From positions 1 to 35,318 of the forward strand of contig JAISOA010000073.1 of assembly GCA_031275945.1 (NCBI GenBank): 35,318 nt of DNA. The letters are read 5' to 3'. The DNA comes from Spirochaetaceae bacterium. GTDB taxonomy: Bacteria; Spirochaetota; Spirochaetia; Treponematales; Breznakiellaceae. This document shows, in pieces, positions 6,949 through 15,188 of this stretch (positions are counted from its first letter, which is position 1; each line of letters opens with the position of its first letter). The notes beneath the pieces are model-generated. The model made no database searches. It saw only the letters and a program-made list of their open reading frames with translations, and had not been told where the DNA came from. The translations under genes were made by a program, and so were the position numbers.

Positions 6949-7547
6949 AGACCTGGGACATACTTAAACTTGGACTGGTTCTTATGGTATACGCCGCAGT
7001 GGCCTGTGTGGGCCTTGCCTTTGTATACGCCGGTACGGAAAAAACCATAGAACAGCGGGAAAGGGCGGATCAGGAAGCGGCCCTGAAGGAACTGTTTCCC
7101 CATGCGGAGCGTTTTGAAGAGATCCCCGGAACCATTGTAAGTCCCGACAATACCGTTAGTTTTGAAAGCCAGTGGGAAGCCCGGCAGGGGAGTACCATTA
7201 TCGGCGTGGCCCTGCAGGCCGTAGGGGGAAGCTACGGCGGTTCCATAGAGATCCTGGTGGGGGTAAACGCCGATGGAACGATTAGCCGGATAAAAATAAT
7301 GAGCCATTCCGACACCCCCGGATTGGGGGCCAACGCCGCTAAGAAAGGGTATTTTGTGAATAAAGAAAAGAGAATTACATTTTACGATCAATTTGACGGT
7401 AAACCGGTAAGCGATCCCTTTGAGCCAAAGAACGATGTGATTGCCATTACCGCCGCGACGATCACAAGCCGGGCTGTTTCAACCGCGGTAAAGGTCGCGG
7501 GAACCGCCGCGGAACAGTGGCTGGCAGAACAGGGAGCGGGAATATGA
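6945..7547 (+). CDS. rnfG: Rnf complex subunit G (covalent FMN)
   Basis: RnfG is a single-span, FMN-carrying subunit facing the outside of the membrane. The 200-residue product has one N-terminal transmembrane helix (about residues 9-30) and the conserved SHSDTPGLGA. The flavinylation site reads TAAT-I-T (residues 169-174, DVIAITAATITSRAV) in place of the usual SGAT-x-T; Thr172 would take the FMN. A Thr at the first position is tolerated, and an Ala for the Gly is less common. The start ATG overlaps the rnfD stop, and the stop overlaps the rnfE ATG, both by four bases. Length and gene order are normal for the family. Confidence 0.94.
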   Translation: MKTWDILKLGLVLMVYAAVACVGLAFVYAGTEKTIEQRERADQEAALKELFPHAERFEEIPGTIVSPDNTVSFESQWEARQGSTIIGVALQAVGGSYGGSIEILVGVNADGTISRIKIMSHSDTPGLGANAAKKGYFVNKEKRITFYDQFDGKPVSDPFEPKNDVIAITAATITSRAVSTAVKVAGTAAEQWLAEQGAGI

Positions 7548-8323
7548 GTCAAGCTCCCCGGAAAACAAGCAGAGCAAAGGTCTTTCTCAACGGACTGGTA
7601 AAAGAAAATCCCCTTTTAATCCTGATGATTGGTCTCTGTTCTTCCCTGGCAGTTACTACCGAGGTAGTCAACGGCATAGGCATGGGCCTTTCCATGACCT
7701 TTGTACTGCTTATGTCGGAAATTGTGATAAGCCTCTTCCGCAGACTTATCCCCAATTCAATCCGTATACCGGTATTCATTATCGTTATTGCAGCATTTAC
7801 CACGGTAATCGATTATGTACTTAAGGCGTATTTTCCCGGTCTGTCCAGGGCCATGGGGGTTTTTATACCTCTTATCGTGGTGAACTGCATCATCATGGGC
7901 AGGGTCGAATCCTTTGCCTCGAAACAATCCCTGGACTATGTTATCCTCGACGCCCTGGGCATGGGCCTGGGATATACCTGGGTACTTACCGGCATTTCGG
8001 TGGTCCGGGAACTTTTAGGAAACGGGACTTTTTGGGGCATTGAAATTTTCGATCCCCTCATTACCGCCTTGAACGGCCTTTTTCCGGCCTTGGATATTGA
8101 CAGCTACCAGCCGGTATTATTTTTCACCCTGCCGCCGGGGGGCTTTTTTGTGTTTGCCCTTTTTATTTCCTTTAACTTGGCGATTAAGGCGCGGGAATCC
8201 CGGGCCGGAAAACCGGAGGGGACCAATGACGGTTCCTGTCCGGTCCCGGGCTGCGGGGGCTGCAACACCGGCGGACAGACCGGCGCACAGGCCGGTCTGT
8301 CCCGTAACGGAGACAGCGTATGA
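7544..8323 (+). CDS. rnfE: Rnf complex subunit E, with a Cys-rich C-terminal tail
   Basis: RnfE is a polytopic membrane subunit that with RnfA holds an iron-sulfur centre within the membrane. The conserved Cys32 (LCSSLAVTTE) and Cys114 (VNCIIMGRVESFA) are present, as is DALGMGLGYTWVLTGISVVRELLGNG. I start at ATG 7544, which overlaps the rnfG stop and follows GGGAG; an in-frame upstream start at 7517 lies inside rnfG. After the last helix there is an unusual soluble tail of about 45 residues containing Cys232, Cys237 and Cys240 (SCPVPGCGGC) and Gly/Gln-rich sequence. RnfE proteins usually end soon after the last helix, so this tail is an addition of unknown role. Confidence 0.94.
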   Translation: MSQAPRKTSRAKVFLNGLVKENPLLILMIGLCSSLAVTTEVVNGIGMGLSMTFVLLMSEIVISLFRRLIPNSIRIPVFIIVIAAFTTVIDYVLKAYFPGLSRAMGVFIPLIVVNCIIMGRVESFASKQSLDYVILDALGMGLGYTWVLTGISVVRELLGNGTFWGIEIFDPLITALNGLFPALDIDSYQPVLFFTLPPGGFFVFALFISFNLAIKARESRAGKPEGTNDGSCPVPGCGGCNTGGQTGAQAGLSRNGDSV

Positions 8324-8925
8324 ATCTGTTTAAAATTTTTGTTTCGGCCTTTCTTATCGACAACGTGGTACTTATGCGCTTTCTTGCCCTCTGTCCTTTT
8401 ATAGGGATGAGTACCGATGAAGATAAATCAGTCGGCATGGGGCTGGCCGTTACCTTTGTAACGGTCCTGGCTACCGCTGTTACCTGGCCTATTTATTACT
8501 TTATTCTTTCCAAAGAAACCGGCGTTTTTAGGGAACTGCTTCCCGGGGGCCTGGAATTCCTGCAGATCCTCGTGTTCATTCTGGTAATCGCTGCCTTGGT
8601 TCAGCTTGTGGAATTTTACTTAAAAAAGATGATTCCCGCTTTGTACGGCTCCATGGGAATATACCTGGCCCTTATCACCACCAACTGCGCAATCCTTGCC
8701 GTAACCTTCGATGTGTGGCTTAAAAAATACGAGTATATTGAATCTTTGGTCTACGCCGTGGGCGTGGCCCTGGGCTTTCTTGTTTCCCTGCTGCTTATGG
8801 CAGGTATACGCCGCCGGATCAGGATAAGTCCGGTGCCACCCTTTCTTAAGGGAACTCCCATACTTTTTGTAACCGCGGCCCTGCTTTCCATGGCCTTTAT
8901 GGGTTTTGGAGGGCTGGTAAAGTGA
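8320..8925 (+). CDS. rnfA: Rnf complex subunit A
   Basis: RnfA is the membrane partner of RnfE and shares its fold in inverted topology. The 201-residue, six-helix protein has the two conserved intramembrane cysteines, Cys25 (FLALCPFIGMS) and Cys123 (LITTNCAILAV), that ligate the membrane iron-sulfur centre. It also has the family stretch NVVLMRFLALCPF near the N-terminus. The start ATG overlaps the rnfE stop by four bases (ATGA). Size and sequence are ordinary for the family. The stop lies 13 bases before rnfB. Confidence 0.95.
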   Translation: MNLFKIFVSAFLIDNVVLMRFLALCPFIGMSTDEDKSVGMGLAVTFVTVLATAVTWPIYYFILSKETGVFRELLPGGLEFLQILVFILVIAALVQLVEFYLKKMIPALYGSMGIYLALITTNCAILAVTFDVWLKKYEYIESLVYAVGVALGFLVSLLLMAGIRRRIRISPVPPFLKGTPILFVTAALLSMAFMGFGGLVK

Positions 8926-8938
8926 AGGCGGAGGACCA

Positions 8939-9730
8939 ATGATCATAATTTTTGTTACCGCCGGATTTGCGGCCCTGCTGGCGCTGATTCTGGGTCTGGC
9001 CCTGGGTTTATTCCGGGAATTGTTTAAAGTAGAGGAAGATCCCCTTATCGGAACGATCCGCGAAGCTCTGCCGGGGGCAAACTGCGGCGGCTGCGGTTTT
9101 CCCGGCTGCGATGGCTATGCCGCGGCGGTGGCCGGAGGAGGGGACATAAGCCTCTGTACCGCCGGAGGCAAGGCGACGGCGGATATGCTGGCGGAAATTA
9201 TGGGAGTTGGCGCCACGGAGCTAATTCCCATGGTGTCGGTATGTTGTTGCCTTGGCGGAAACGATATGGCCGTAGCGCGGGGAATATACACGGGCCTGGC
9301 AAGTTGCCGGGGTGCAAAGATTGCCGGGGGAACTAAACTGTGCGCCTGGGGCTGCATAGGCTTCGGTGACTGTACAAAGGTTTGTAAATTTGACGCCATT
9401 ACCATGGGGCCCAGCGGGCTTCCCGTGGTGGATAGATCCAAGTGTACGGGCTGCAAAGTCTGTGTTGCGGAATGTCCCCAGGGTATACTACAACTTATAC
9501 CCCGGGATCAAAAAACCACCCTGACCCTTTGTTCAAACCGCAATCCCTTACGGGCCGCAATTAGAAAAACCTGCCGTGTGGGATGCATTAAATGCGGCAT
9601 CTGCGTTAAGAATTGTCCGGAACAGTGCATTGTTATAGAAGACGGTATACCGGTGGTGGACCACGAAAAATGTACCCTCTGCGGCACCTGCGGGCAAAAA
9701 TGTCCCACTAAGGTACTGCGGGTGTGTTAG
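8939..9730 (+). CDS. rnfB: Rnf complex subunit B (polyferredoxin, ferredoxin-oxidising)
   Basis: RnfB is the electron-input subunit that takes electrons from reduced ferredoxin. The 263-residue protein has one N-terminal membrane helix (about 3-25) and the Fe-S domain Cys49-x2-Cys52-x4-Cys57-x15-Cys73 (GANCGGCGFPGCDGYA). A series of 4Fe-4S motifs follows: CAWGCIGFGDCTKVC, CTGCKVCVAECP, CIKCGICVKNCP and CTLCGTCGQKCP. A CCC triplet (SVCCCLGG) lies between. GGAGG sits 4 bases before the ATG. It is the last gene of the operon and converges with a TetR gene five bases beyond its stop, with no obvious terminator between them. Confidence 0.95.
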   Translation: MIIIFVTAGFAALLALILGLALGLFRELFKVEEDPLIGTIREALPGANCGGCGFPGCDGYAAAVAGGGDISLCTAGGKATADMLAEIMGVGATELIPMVSVCCCLGGNDMAVARGIYTGLASCRGAKIAGGTKLCAWGCIGFGDCTKVCKFDAITMGPSGLPVVDRSKCTGCKVCVAECPQGILQLIPRDQKTTLTLCSNRNPLRAAIRKTCRVGCIKCGICVKNCPEQCIVIEDGIPVVDHEKCTLCGTCGQKCPTKVLRVC

Positions 9731-9735
9731 GGCGC

Positions 9736-10365
9736 TTAAGTCCGCAGGCTGTTAACAGCCAATTCTACCGCATTTGTAAGTTCCCGTACGGATTTTCGTT
9801 TAAGCACCGCCAGTTGAAAGATCGCCGTCTCGATCAATCCGTACAGCAGGTTATCCGCGGTGGCCACGTCCATCTTTTTTATCTCCCCTGCCTTAATGCC
9901 CTCTATAACCATGGTGGCAAGAATATGTCTAAGCCGGATGGTCCGCCTTCGGATCCGTATATCGGGAAGGGAGTCGCCCTCGTTTGTGTTTTGCGGGGCC
10001 TTGTTGGTTGAAGACCGGGAAATAGAAAGCAGATAGTCCAGGATAACGGAAAGGAGCCGCTTGTTTTCTTCCAGCCTGTTAAGAATTACAGAAATAGTTT
10101 TTTTAATCTTATCGGGAAAAGACAGGGTGTTGTCTCCCTTTACGTGCAGGATGTCTTTTTCTACATCCCCCAACAGTTGTTTGATGCTGTAATTAAAGAT
10201 TTCCCGTTTGTTACGAAAGTACAGGTACAAAGTGGTCCTGGTAATCTGGCAGCGATCCGCTATCTTTTGATACGTGGCGTTTTCAAAACCCTCTTCCATA
10301 AAAACGTCCAGGGCTTTACCAAGGATCCGTTTGCGTCTTTTGTCATGTTCAACAATTATTGCCAT
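9736..10365 (-). CDS. TetR/AcrR-family transcriptional regulator
   Basis: A 209-residue TetR-type repressor. The N-terminal helix-turn-helix is clear: RILGKALDVFMEEGFENATYQKIADRC, then QITRTTLYLYFRNKREIF, at about residues 13-57. The C-terminal ligand-binding part is not assignable. The gene is convergent with rnfB (5-bp gap) and lies 36 bases after the methyltransferase stop, so it may share that transcript or use its own AT-rich promoter. It may control the methyltransferase region, itself or rnf, but a convergent arrangement does not by itself argue for rnf control. The upstream ribosome binding site is weak (GGA about 8 bases before the ATG). Confidence 0.88.
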   Translation of the reverse strand: MAIIVEHDKRRKRILGKALDVFMEEGFENATYQKIADRCQITRTTLYLYFRNKREIFNYSIKQLLGDVEKDILHVKGDNTLSFPDKIKKTISVILNRLEENKRLLSVILDYLLSISRSSTNKAPQNTNEGDSLPDIRIRRRTIRLRHILATMVIEGIKAGEIKKMDVATADNLLYGLIETAIFQLAVLKRKSVRELTNAVELAVNSLRT

Positions 10366-10380
10366 AGAACATTCCGTTTT

Positions 10381-10409
10381 TTATAATTTTATATGTATAC
10401 TTTATAATT
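10381..10409. promoter_or_regulatory. Direct repeat TTATAATT with 21-bp period upstream of the TetR gene
   Basis: TTATAATT occurs at 10381-10388 and 10402-10409, start-to-start 21 bases, or two helical turns. It lies in a very AT-rich 36-bp gap in front of the TetR gene. The second copy covers the methyltransferase stop codon. It could be a -10 region or an operator for autoregulation; this is inference from spacing and position only. Confidence 0.3.
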
Positions 10410-11697
10410 GTAGGTACTGGTAGAAGTAGGCATCCAGAGCCCCGTTTTTTATCTTCCTGCAGAAATCGGCCTTTTTGCCAAAATGCGATTCAAAGCCGGT
10501 ATGATCGCAGATAATTCCCATTTTCCACCGGGGAAAATGCTCCCCTAAGACCGCCATGCTGCGGTATCCCGCCTCGGCGGATTCGTTATCCCCAATCCGC
10601 CTGCCGTAGGGCGGATTGGTAATGATACAGCCCTCTTCCCCGGCGATTTCCGCCGGAGCCCGGGCCTGTTCCAGTGAAAGCCGACGGATATCCACTCCCC
10701 CCAAAAGGTGTGTGCTGCCGGCCCGGTTTGCAGCCGGGGCCATCGGGGAAGGGGGAAAAAGGCCCAGGGCCCGGCGAAGGTTTTGCTGTGCCAGGGCCAC
10801 CGCGTTTTCATCACCGTCGCTTCCGTAAATACGTATCTTCCGGCTGTGATCCGTCCTTTCCGTCAGTTCCCGGCGCAGTTCCTCTTCAAGTTCCCTGTTT
10901 CCGATGAGCAGATCCGAAAGGGTAAAGCTTCGGCCCAGGCCCGGCGCCTGATCCCAGGCATACAGGGCCGCTTCAATTACGATAGTACCGGAACCGCAAA
11001 AAGGATCATAGAGGGGGAAACGGCGCCGCCAGCCGGAAAGAAGAATCAGCGCGGCAGCGGTACTTTCCCGTAGCGGGGCAATTCCCCCTGCGGGCCGGTA
11101 TCCCCGTTTAAAAAGGGGAGCGCCGGAAATATCCAGCAATACAAGGGCTTTGTTTTTTTCTATATATACCCGCAGCTCCGCTATGTGCTCCCTCTGCCTT
11201 GTCCGGTTTTTGTACAGTATGACCGGGCCGGCTTGACTGCTTCCGAATCCGGGCGGGGGCGCCTCGCGGGGTTCCGGAAGTCGTCGCAGGCCGTAGCACT
11301 TACAGAGCCGTTCCGCCGCCGCCTTGTGAACCACCGCCTGTATAGAAGTTTCCGCCTTAAGGGTTGAACGGCTGCTTCTTACCTTGCCGACCTTAAGGCC
11401 CATACCCCGGGGAATAAAGTCTTCCCAGGGTATGTTCCGGGTTTCTTCAAAGAGGGCGTCAAAGTCCCCTGCGGGGAAGGTTCCCGCTTCCAGGAGCAGG
11501 CGGTCCGCGGCCCGCAGGGACATAAGAGAGCGGTAAAGCCCCGCCAGGTTTGTCTGAAAGCGGACCTTGCCAAAGCCGCTTTCCAGAACCTTTATGGACG
11601 GGGACTCCCGCTCTGCTCCCGAAAGTTTTTTTAGTTCATTGGAAACCGCTTTTTCCGCCCCCACCGCACACAACGCCGCGGCAGTATATATTTGCAT
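10402..11697 (-). CDS. rlmL: THUMP-domain RNA methyltransferase (RlmL/YpsC family)
   Basis: A 431-residue SAM-dependent RNA methyltransferase of the RlmL/YpsC family, which methylates guanine N2 in large-subunit rRNA; the exact site here is inferred. The N-terminal ferredoxin-like/THUMP part (about 1-170) begins MQIYTAAALCAVGAEKAVSNEL. The Rossmann domain shows motif I DPFCGSGTIVIEAAL and the catalytic NPPYGRR. It corresponds to the RlmL half of the E. coli RlmKL fusion. I chose ATG 11697; a TTG six codons upstream is also open. Neither start has a good ribosome binding site: the bases before the ATG read CTCCTCCT, the complement of one. It follows the PilZ gene by 36 bases. Confidence 0.85.
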   Translation of the reverse strand: MQIYTAAALCAVGAEKAVSNELKKLSGAERESPSIKVLESGFGKVRFQTNLAGLYRSLMSLRAADRLLLEAGTFPAGDFDALFEETRNIPWEDFIPRGMGLKVGKVRSSRSTLKAETSIQAVVHKAAAERLCKCYGLRRLPEPREAPPPGFGSSQAGPVILYKNRTRQREHIAELRVYIEKNKALVLLDISGAPLFKRGYRPAGGIAPLRESTAAALILLSGWRRRFPLYDPFCGSGTIVIEAALYAWDQAPGLGRSFTLSDLLIGNRELEEELRRELTERTDHSRKIRIYGSDGDENAVALAQQNLRRALGLFPPSPMAPAANRAGSTHLLGGVDIRRLSLEQARAPAEIAGEEGCIITNPPYGRRIGDNESAEAGYRSMAVLGEHFPRWKMGIICDHTGFESHFGKKADFCRKIKNGALDAYFYQYLQL

Positions 11698-11733
11698 AGG
11701 AGGAGCATACCACAAAGCGGGAGTTTTGTCGAA

Positions 11734-12075
11734 CTACCGTTCCTGCCGCCAGGAAAGATAATCCACATACCTTTGAAAATCCTTCCCCTTGGGGGATTTT
11801 TTGATTTCAAAGCCAATGTCGCAGGAATAATGTCCGGGGCGAAACCATTTACATTCTACGGTAAGATCAAAACTGTGGATCTTTGCGGCCACTTCGGGAT
11901 GCAGAGTAATCGTATAGGCGGTTTGTTCTTTTATATCCACATGCATGGTACATTCAATGCGGCAGCCGGTAATGGAAATATCTTTTAACAAAGCGCTGCC
12001 GGAAAAAACTTCGGGAATCTGAACCCGGGCAATAGATGGATATCTGCGGGTTTTCCGCTTGTCTGATTCCAACAT
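11734..12075 (-). CDS. PilZ-domain protein (c-di-GMP receptor)
   Basis: A 113-residue single-domain PilZ protein. The two c-di-GMP-binding motifs are present: RRYPSIAR near the N-terminus (the RxxxR box, residues about 8-15) and DISITGCRIE (the D/NxSxxG box, about 32-41). No other domain is visible, so it probably acts as a small adaptor that changes a partner protein on binding c-di-GMP. The start ATG has AAGGA about 10 bases upstream. It precedes the methyltransferase gene on the same strand. Upstream, a 207-bp gap filled with palindromic repeats separates it from the RecA-like ATPase gene. Confidence 0.9.
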   Translation of the reverse strand: MLESDKRKTRRYPSIARVQIPEVFSGSALLKDISITGCRIECTMHVDIKEQTAYTITLHPEVAAKIHSFDLTVECKWFRPGHYSCDIGFEIKKSPKGKDFQRYVDYLSWRQER

Positions 12076-12130
12076 GTTATAGCTTCCTTATCTATTTGTA
12101 TTCTTCATCTTTGCAGGTCCACCGGAATTC

Positions 12131-12153
12131 TCCGGCAATTTCAAATTGCCGGA
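12131..12153. repeat. 10-bp stem palindrome next to the 116-bp repeat
   Basis: TCCGGCAATT-TCA-AATTGCCGGA is a perfect inverted repeat with a 3-nt loop. A smaller CCGGA/TCCGG pair overlaps its left side. It lies upstream of the PilZ gene and just left of the 116-bp repeat, and may act as part of a transcription barrier between the fusA/ATPase transcript and PilZ. Confidence 0.6.
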
Positions 12154-12170
12154 AAGTACATCCGTCCCGG

Positions 12171-12286
12171 CTATTGGACTTGTTCAATAACCCGGTTGGT
12201 TATTGAACAAGTCTTGCAAAATGCTCCGCATTTTGCGGTTTTTAAGCGGTTGTTGTTTAAAAACTGAAGTTTTTAAACAACTCTAT
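12171..12286. repeat. 116-bp composite palindromic repeat, copy 1
   Basis: It is made of stacked palindromes: a 16-bp perfect stem with loop CGGTT (12177-12192/12198-12213), a 9-bp stem GCAAAATGC/GCATTTTGC (12216-12236), and a 13-bp stem with loop TGAA (12252-12264/12269-12281). The whole unit recurs in inverted orientation at 20389-20504 with 112 of 116 positions identical by my alignment. Its right end covers the TAG stop (12285-12283) of the RecA-like ATPase gene. It could act as a terminator or mRNA end for that gene. It is not associated with a transposase here and looks like a REP/MITE-like element. Confidence 0.88.
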
Positions 12287-12987
12287 TCTTCCAGAATAAG
12301 CAGAGTCTTTGGGTCCAGTTTAAGCGCCAGGTGTTCCAGGTTTATTGTATCCCGGTCTTTAGAAGCGGTAAGTTCAATATGATCCGCCCTGGGTTCCAGG
12401 ACGATCATAACATCTATAAGGTCCTGAAAATCTTTAACCAGCAAGGGTATGCCGTTTTTATCGTAGTAGGGTTCCTTTCCTTTAACGGTACAACTGTACC
12501 AAATAGAAACGCCCAGTTCCTTTACTTCGGCCTTGACCTGTTCCATCAGTTCCCGGCTGGTCCTGGCAAAGTCAAAGCCGTCGATAATTATTGTTCCGGC
12601 ATTTACCCCCCCCTCAACTATTATGGCCTTTAGGCTCCTAAGGATCTGGGGGCCGGTTACTCCGTCCTGGCTGAAATTCAGCAGAATCCGGTCTTTTACC
12701 AGTTCATTTTTGATTTCCTGGGCGTGGTCAAGGTTTTTTCGCTTAATAAACTCATCAAAAATATCTTCGTACCAGGAAAGGATATAATCAATATGCTGGG
12801 TAAAGGAAACGTGTATTACCTTTTTACCCTGAAGCAGCTTATCCAAGGCAATCTGAACCAGCACCGATGTTTTGCCGATTCCCGAGGGAGATGCAATAAT
12901 GCCGATTTCACCGGCCCTAAGTCCGCCGTGGATGGATTTTTCAAAAATACGTACGGGACTGCGCTGGATCAATTCTTCCTTAATCAC
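12283..12987 (-). CDS. RecA/KaiC-like P-loop ATPase linked to fusA
   Basis: A 234-residue single-domain RecA-superfamily ATPase resembling the ATPase domains of KaiC, RadA and DnaB. Walker A is SPSGIGKTS (residues about 34-42) and Walker B is TIIIDGFD. No DNA-binding or hexamer-linker domain is obvious. I chose GTG 12987: AAGGAG of the ribosome binding site lies inside the last codons of fusA, and the GTG begins one base after the fusA stop. The TTG at 13017 lies inside fusA and has no such site. The two genes are therefore almost certainly co-transcribed. The stop codon is embedded in a palindromic repeat. The function is not known to me. Confidence 0.82.
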   Translation of the reverse strand: MIKEELIQRSPVRIFEKSIHGGLRAGEIGIIASPSGIGKTSVLVQIALDKLLQGKKVIHVSFTQHIDYILSWYEDIFDEFIKRKNLDHAQEIKNELVKDRILLNFSQDGVTGPQILRSLKAIIVEGGVNAGTIIIDGFDFARTSRELMEQVKAEVKELGVSIWYSCTVKGKEPYYDKNGIPLLVKDFQDLIDVMIVLEPRADHIELTASKDRDTINLEHLALKLDPKTLLILEE

Positions 12988-12988
12988 T

Positions 12989-15076
12989 TTACTTCTGCTC
13001 CTTTCGTTTTTCCGCAAAATTCTTAATCAGCGCTTCGCTGATGCTTGCCGGTACCTTCCCGTATTTTTCAAATTCCATGGTGAACTCCGCCTTCCCCTGG
13101 GTTAAGGACCTAAGTACCGTAGAATACCCGAACATCTCGCTTAAGGGAACCTCCGCTTCTACCCGGGAAAAAGTTCCGTCTTCGGTGGACGAGGATATTA
13201 TACCACGCCTTTGGTTAATGGAAGCAAAAATATTGCCCTGGAATTCCGTGGGTCCCTCCACTGATACTTTCATGATCGGTTCCAGGATACAGGGCTTGGC
13301 CTTGCCGTAGGCTTCCCGAAAGGCGCCGATGGCGGCCATCTGGAAGGCAATGTCCGAGGAGTCTACCGGATGGGATTGGCCATCGTTGATTACACAGCGG
13401 ATGTTCACAATGGGAAAGCCGATAAGGGACCCTTTTTTAACGGCCTCTTTAAAGCCCTTGTCGCAGCTGGGTATAAATTCGGTGGGAATTGCTCCCCCCT
13501 TGATATTGTCTACAAATTCGTAGTCTCCCCCGGCCCAGGGTTCCATATAGCCTGCAACCCGGCCATACTGGCCCGAACCGCCGGTTTGTTTTTTGTGGGT
13601 ATAGTTAAATTCAGACCGCTGTTGTATGGCTTCTCTGTACGCAACCTGGGGTTTTCCGGTTTCCACTTCGCACTTGTACTCCCGGCGCATCCGTTCGATG
13701 TACACTTCCAGATGAAGTTCCCCCATCCCCTGGATAATGGTTTCGTTGGATTCACCGTCCACAAAGGTCCGGAAGGTGGGGTCCTCCTTGGTAAACCGGT
13801 TTAAAGCCTTGCCCATTTGATCGGAGCTTTTTTTATCCTTGGGGTTAAGGGCCAAAGAAATAACCGGTTCGGGAACATACATGGAGGTCATGGCATAATT
13901 AAGCCCCCCCCCGCAGAATGTATCCCCGGAGGCGCATTCAATGCCAAAGAGGGCTACGATGTCCCCGGGGGAGCCTTCATTAATGTCTTCCATGTTGTCC
14001 GAATGCATACGCACCAGCCGGCCGACTTTAAACCGTTTCCGCGACCGGGTATTCATAAGTTCATCCCCCTTCTTAAGGGCGCCTTGGTATATCCGTACAT
14101 AGGTAAGCTGGCCGTACTGCCCGTCTTCGAGCTTAAAACCCAGAGCCACGGTGGGGCTTTTTTCGTCGGGGCTTAGTTCCCGCTGTTCTTCGTGGTTATC
14201 CAGATCCAAGGCGTAGTTTTTTACCTCCGTGGGGTTTGGAAGGTAGTAGTTTACCGCATCCAGCAGGGGCTGGATTCCTTTGTTCTTGTAGGCCGAGCCT
14301 ACCATTACGGGGACAAATTTTTCTTCCAGGGTCCCCCGGCGGACGGCGGCCCGGATCAGGTTCTCCTCAAGCTCTTCGCCCCCCAGGTATTTTTCCGCCA
14401 ACTCGTCGCTGAACATGGAGATCGCATCGATAAGTTCTTCCCGGCATTTTTCCGCATCTTCCTTAAGATGGGGGGGGATTTCCGCCGGCCGGACCTCCGT
14501 TCCCGCATCCCCGTCAAAATACACCGCCCTCATGGTAATAAGATCCACCACTCCCTCAAGTTTATCTTCCAAGCCGATGGGAAGCTGAATCAGCACCGCA
14601 TTAAGGCCTAATTTTTCCCTAAGCTGGTTTTTAACCTTAAAAGGATTGGCCCCGGTTCTGTCACACTTGTTTATAAAGGCAATTCTGGGAACATGGTACC
14701 GTTTAAGCTGGCGGTCCACGGTGATAGACTGGGACTGAACCCCCCCCACCGCACAGAGTACCAGAATTGCTCCGTCCAATACCCGCAGGGAACGTTCAAC
14801 TTCAATGGTAAAATCCACATGTCCGGGGGTATCGATAAGATTAATTGTATGGTTTTTCCATTCCACCTGAGTTGCCGCGGACTGGATAGTAATGCCACGT
14901 TCCCGTTCAAGTTCCATGTGGTCCATGGTGGCCCCCACACCGTCCTTACCCCGGACTTCGTGGATCGCATGGATCTTATTGCTGTAAAAAAGTATCCGCT
15001 CCGACAGGGTGGTTTTTCCCGAGTCGATGTGAGCGCTTATTCCGATGTTCCGCATCTTGGTAATATCGATGCTCAT
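12989..15076 (-). CDS. fusA: Translation elongation factor G, spirochaete type
   Basis: A 695-residue EF-G, the GTPase that drives ribosomal translocation or, with RRF, ribosome recycling. The GTPase domain has [27 protein letters not shown] and NKCD. The C-terminal domains include [22 protein letters not shown] and [19 protein letters not shown]. The DSGKTT P-loop and the [22 protein letters not shown] stretch match the spirochaete EF-G1 sequence as I remember it from Borrelia. Spirochaetes carry two EF-G types with divided jobs; I infer this is the translocation type. ATG 15076 has AAGGAG 9 bases upstream and a promoter at 15140-15168. The RecA-like ATPase gene follows immediately. Confidence 0.97.
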   Translation of the reverse strand: MSIDITKMRNIGISAHIDSGKTTLSERILFYSNKIHAIHEVRGKDGVGATMDHMELERERGITIQSAATQVEWKNHTINLIDTPGHVDFTIEVERSLRVLDGAILVLCAVGGVQSQSITVDRQLKRYHVPRIAFINKCDRTGANPFKVKNQLREKLGLNAVLIQLPIGLEDKLEGVVDLITMRAVYFDGDAGTEVRPAEIPPHLKEDAEKCREELIDAISMFSDELAEKYLGGEELEENLIRAAVRRGTLEEKFVPVMVGSAYKNKGIQPLLDAVNYYLPNPTEVKNYALDLDNHEEQRELSPDEKSPTVALGFKLEDGQYGQLTYVRIYQGALKKGDELMNTRSRKRFKVGRLVRMHSDNMEDINEGSPGDIVALFGIECASGDTFCGGGLNYAMTSMYVPEPVISLALNPKDKKSSDQMGKALNRFTKEDPTFRTFVDGESNETIIQGMGELHLEVYIERMRREYKCEVETGKPQVAYREAIQQRSEFNYTHKKQTGGSGQYGRVAGYMEPWAGGDYEFVDNIKGGAIPTEFIPSCDKGFKEAVKKGSLIGFPIVNIRCVINDGQSHPVDSSDIAFQMAAIGAFREAYGKAKPCILEPIMKVSVEGPTEFQGNIFASINQRRGIISSSTEDGTFSRVEAEVPLSEMFGYSTVLRSLTQGKAEFTMEFEKYGKVPASISEALIKNFAEKRKEQK

Positions 15077-15139
15077 TAGCTGTTACTCCTTCTGTGAAGT
15101 CAAAAAGAAAAAATCGTAAAAGACTTCGTCAATTAGGGG

Positions 15140-15168
15140 AATATAGCAAAGTTTTCTATGAATTTCAA
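15140..15168 (-). promoter_or_regulatory. Sigma70-type promoter of fusA
   Basis: On the minus strand, TTGAAA (15168-15163) and TATATT (15145-15140) are 17 bases apart. The predicted start near 15133 gives a leader of about 57 bases carrying AAGGAG before the fusA ATG. Confidence 0.65.
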
Positions 15169-15188
15169 GAGGGTAGAGGGAAACCCGG

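Noticed and set aside
7517-7543. Longer RnfE start at 7517
   Set aside because: It would overlap rnfG by about 30 bases; ATG 7544 fits the ATGA overlaps seen throughout this operon.
12988-13017. Upstream TTG start for the RecA-like ATPase
   Set aside because: It lies inside fusA without a ribosome binding site, while GTG 12987 is correctly spaced from AAGGAG.
13041-14611. Several long plus-strand ORFs opposite fusA
   Set aside because: They are shadows of a strongly conserved gene and have no independent protein signature.
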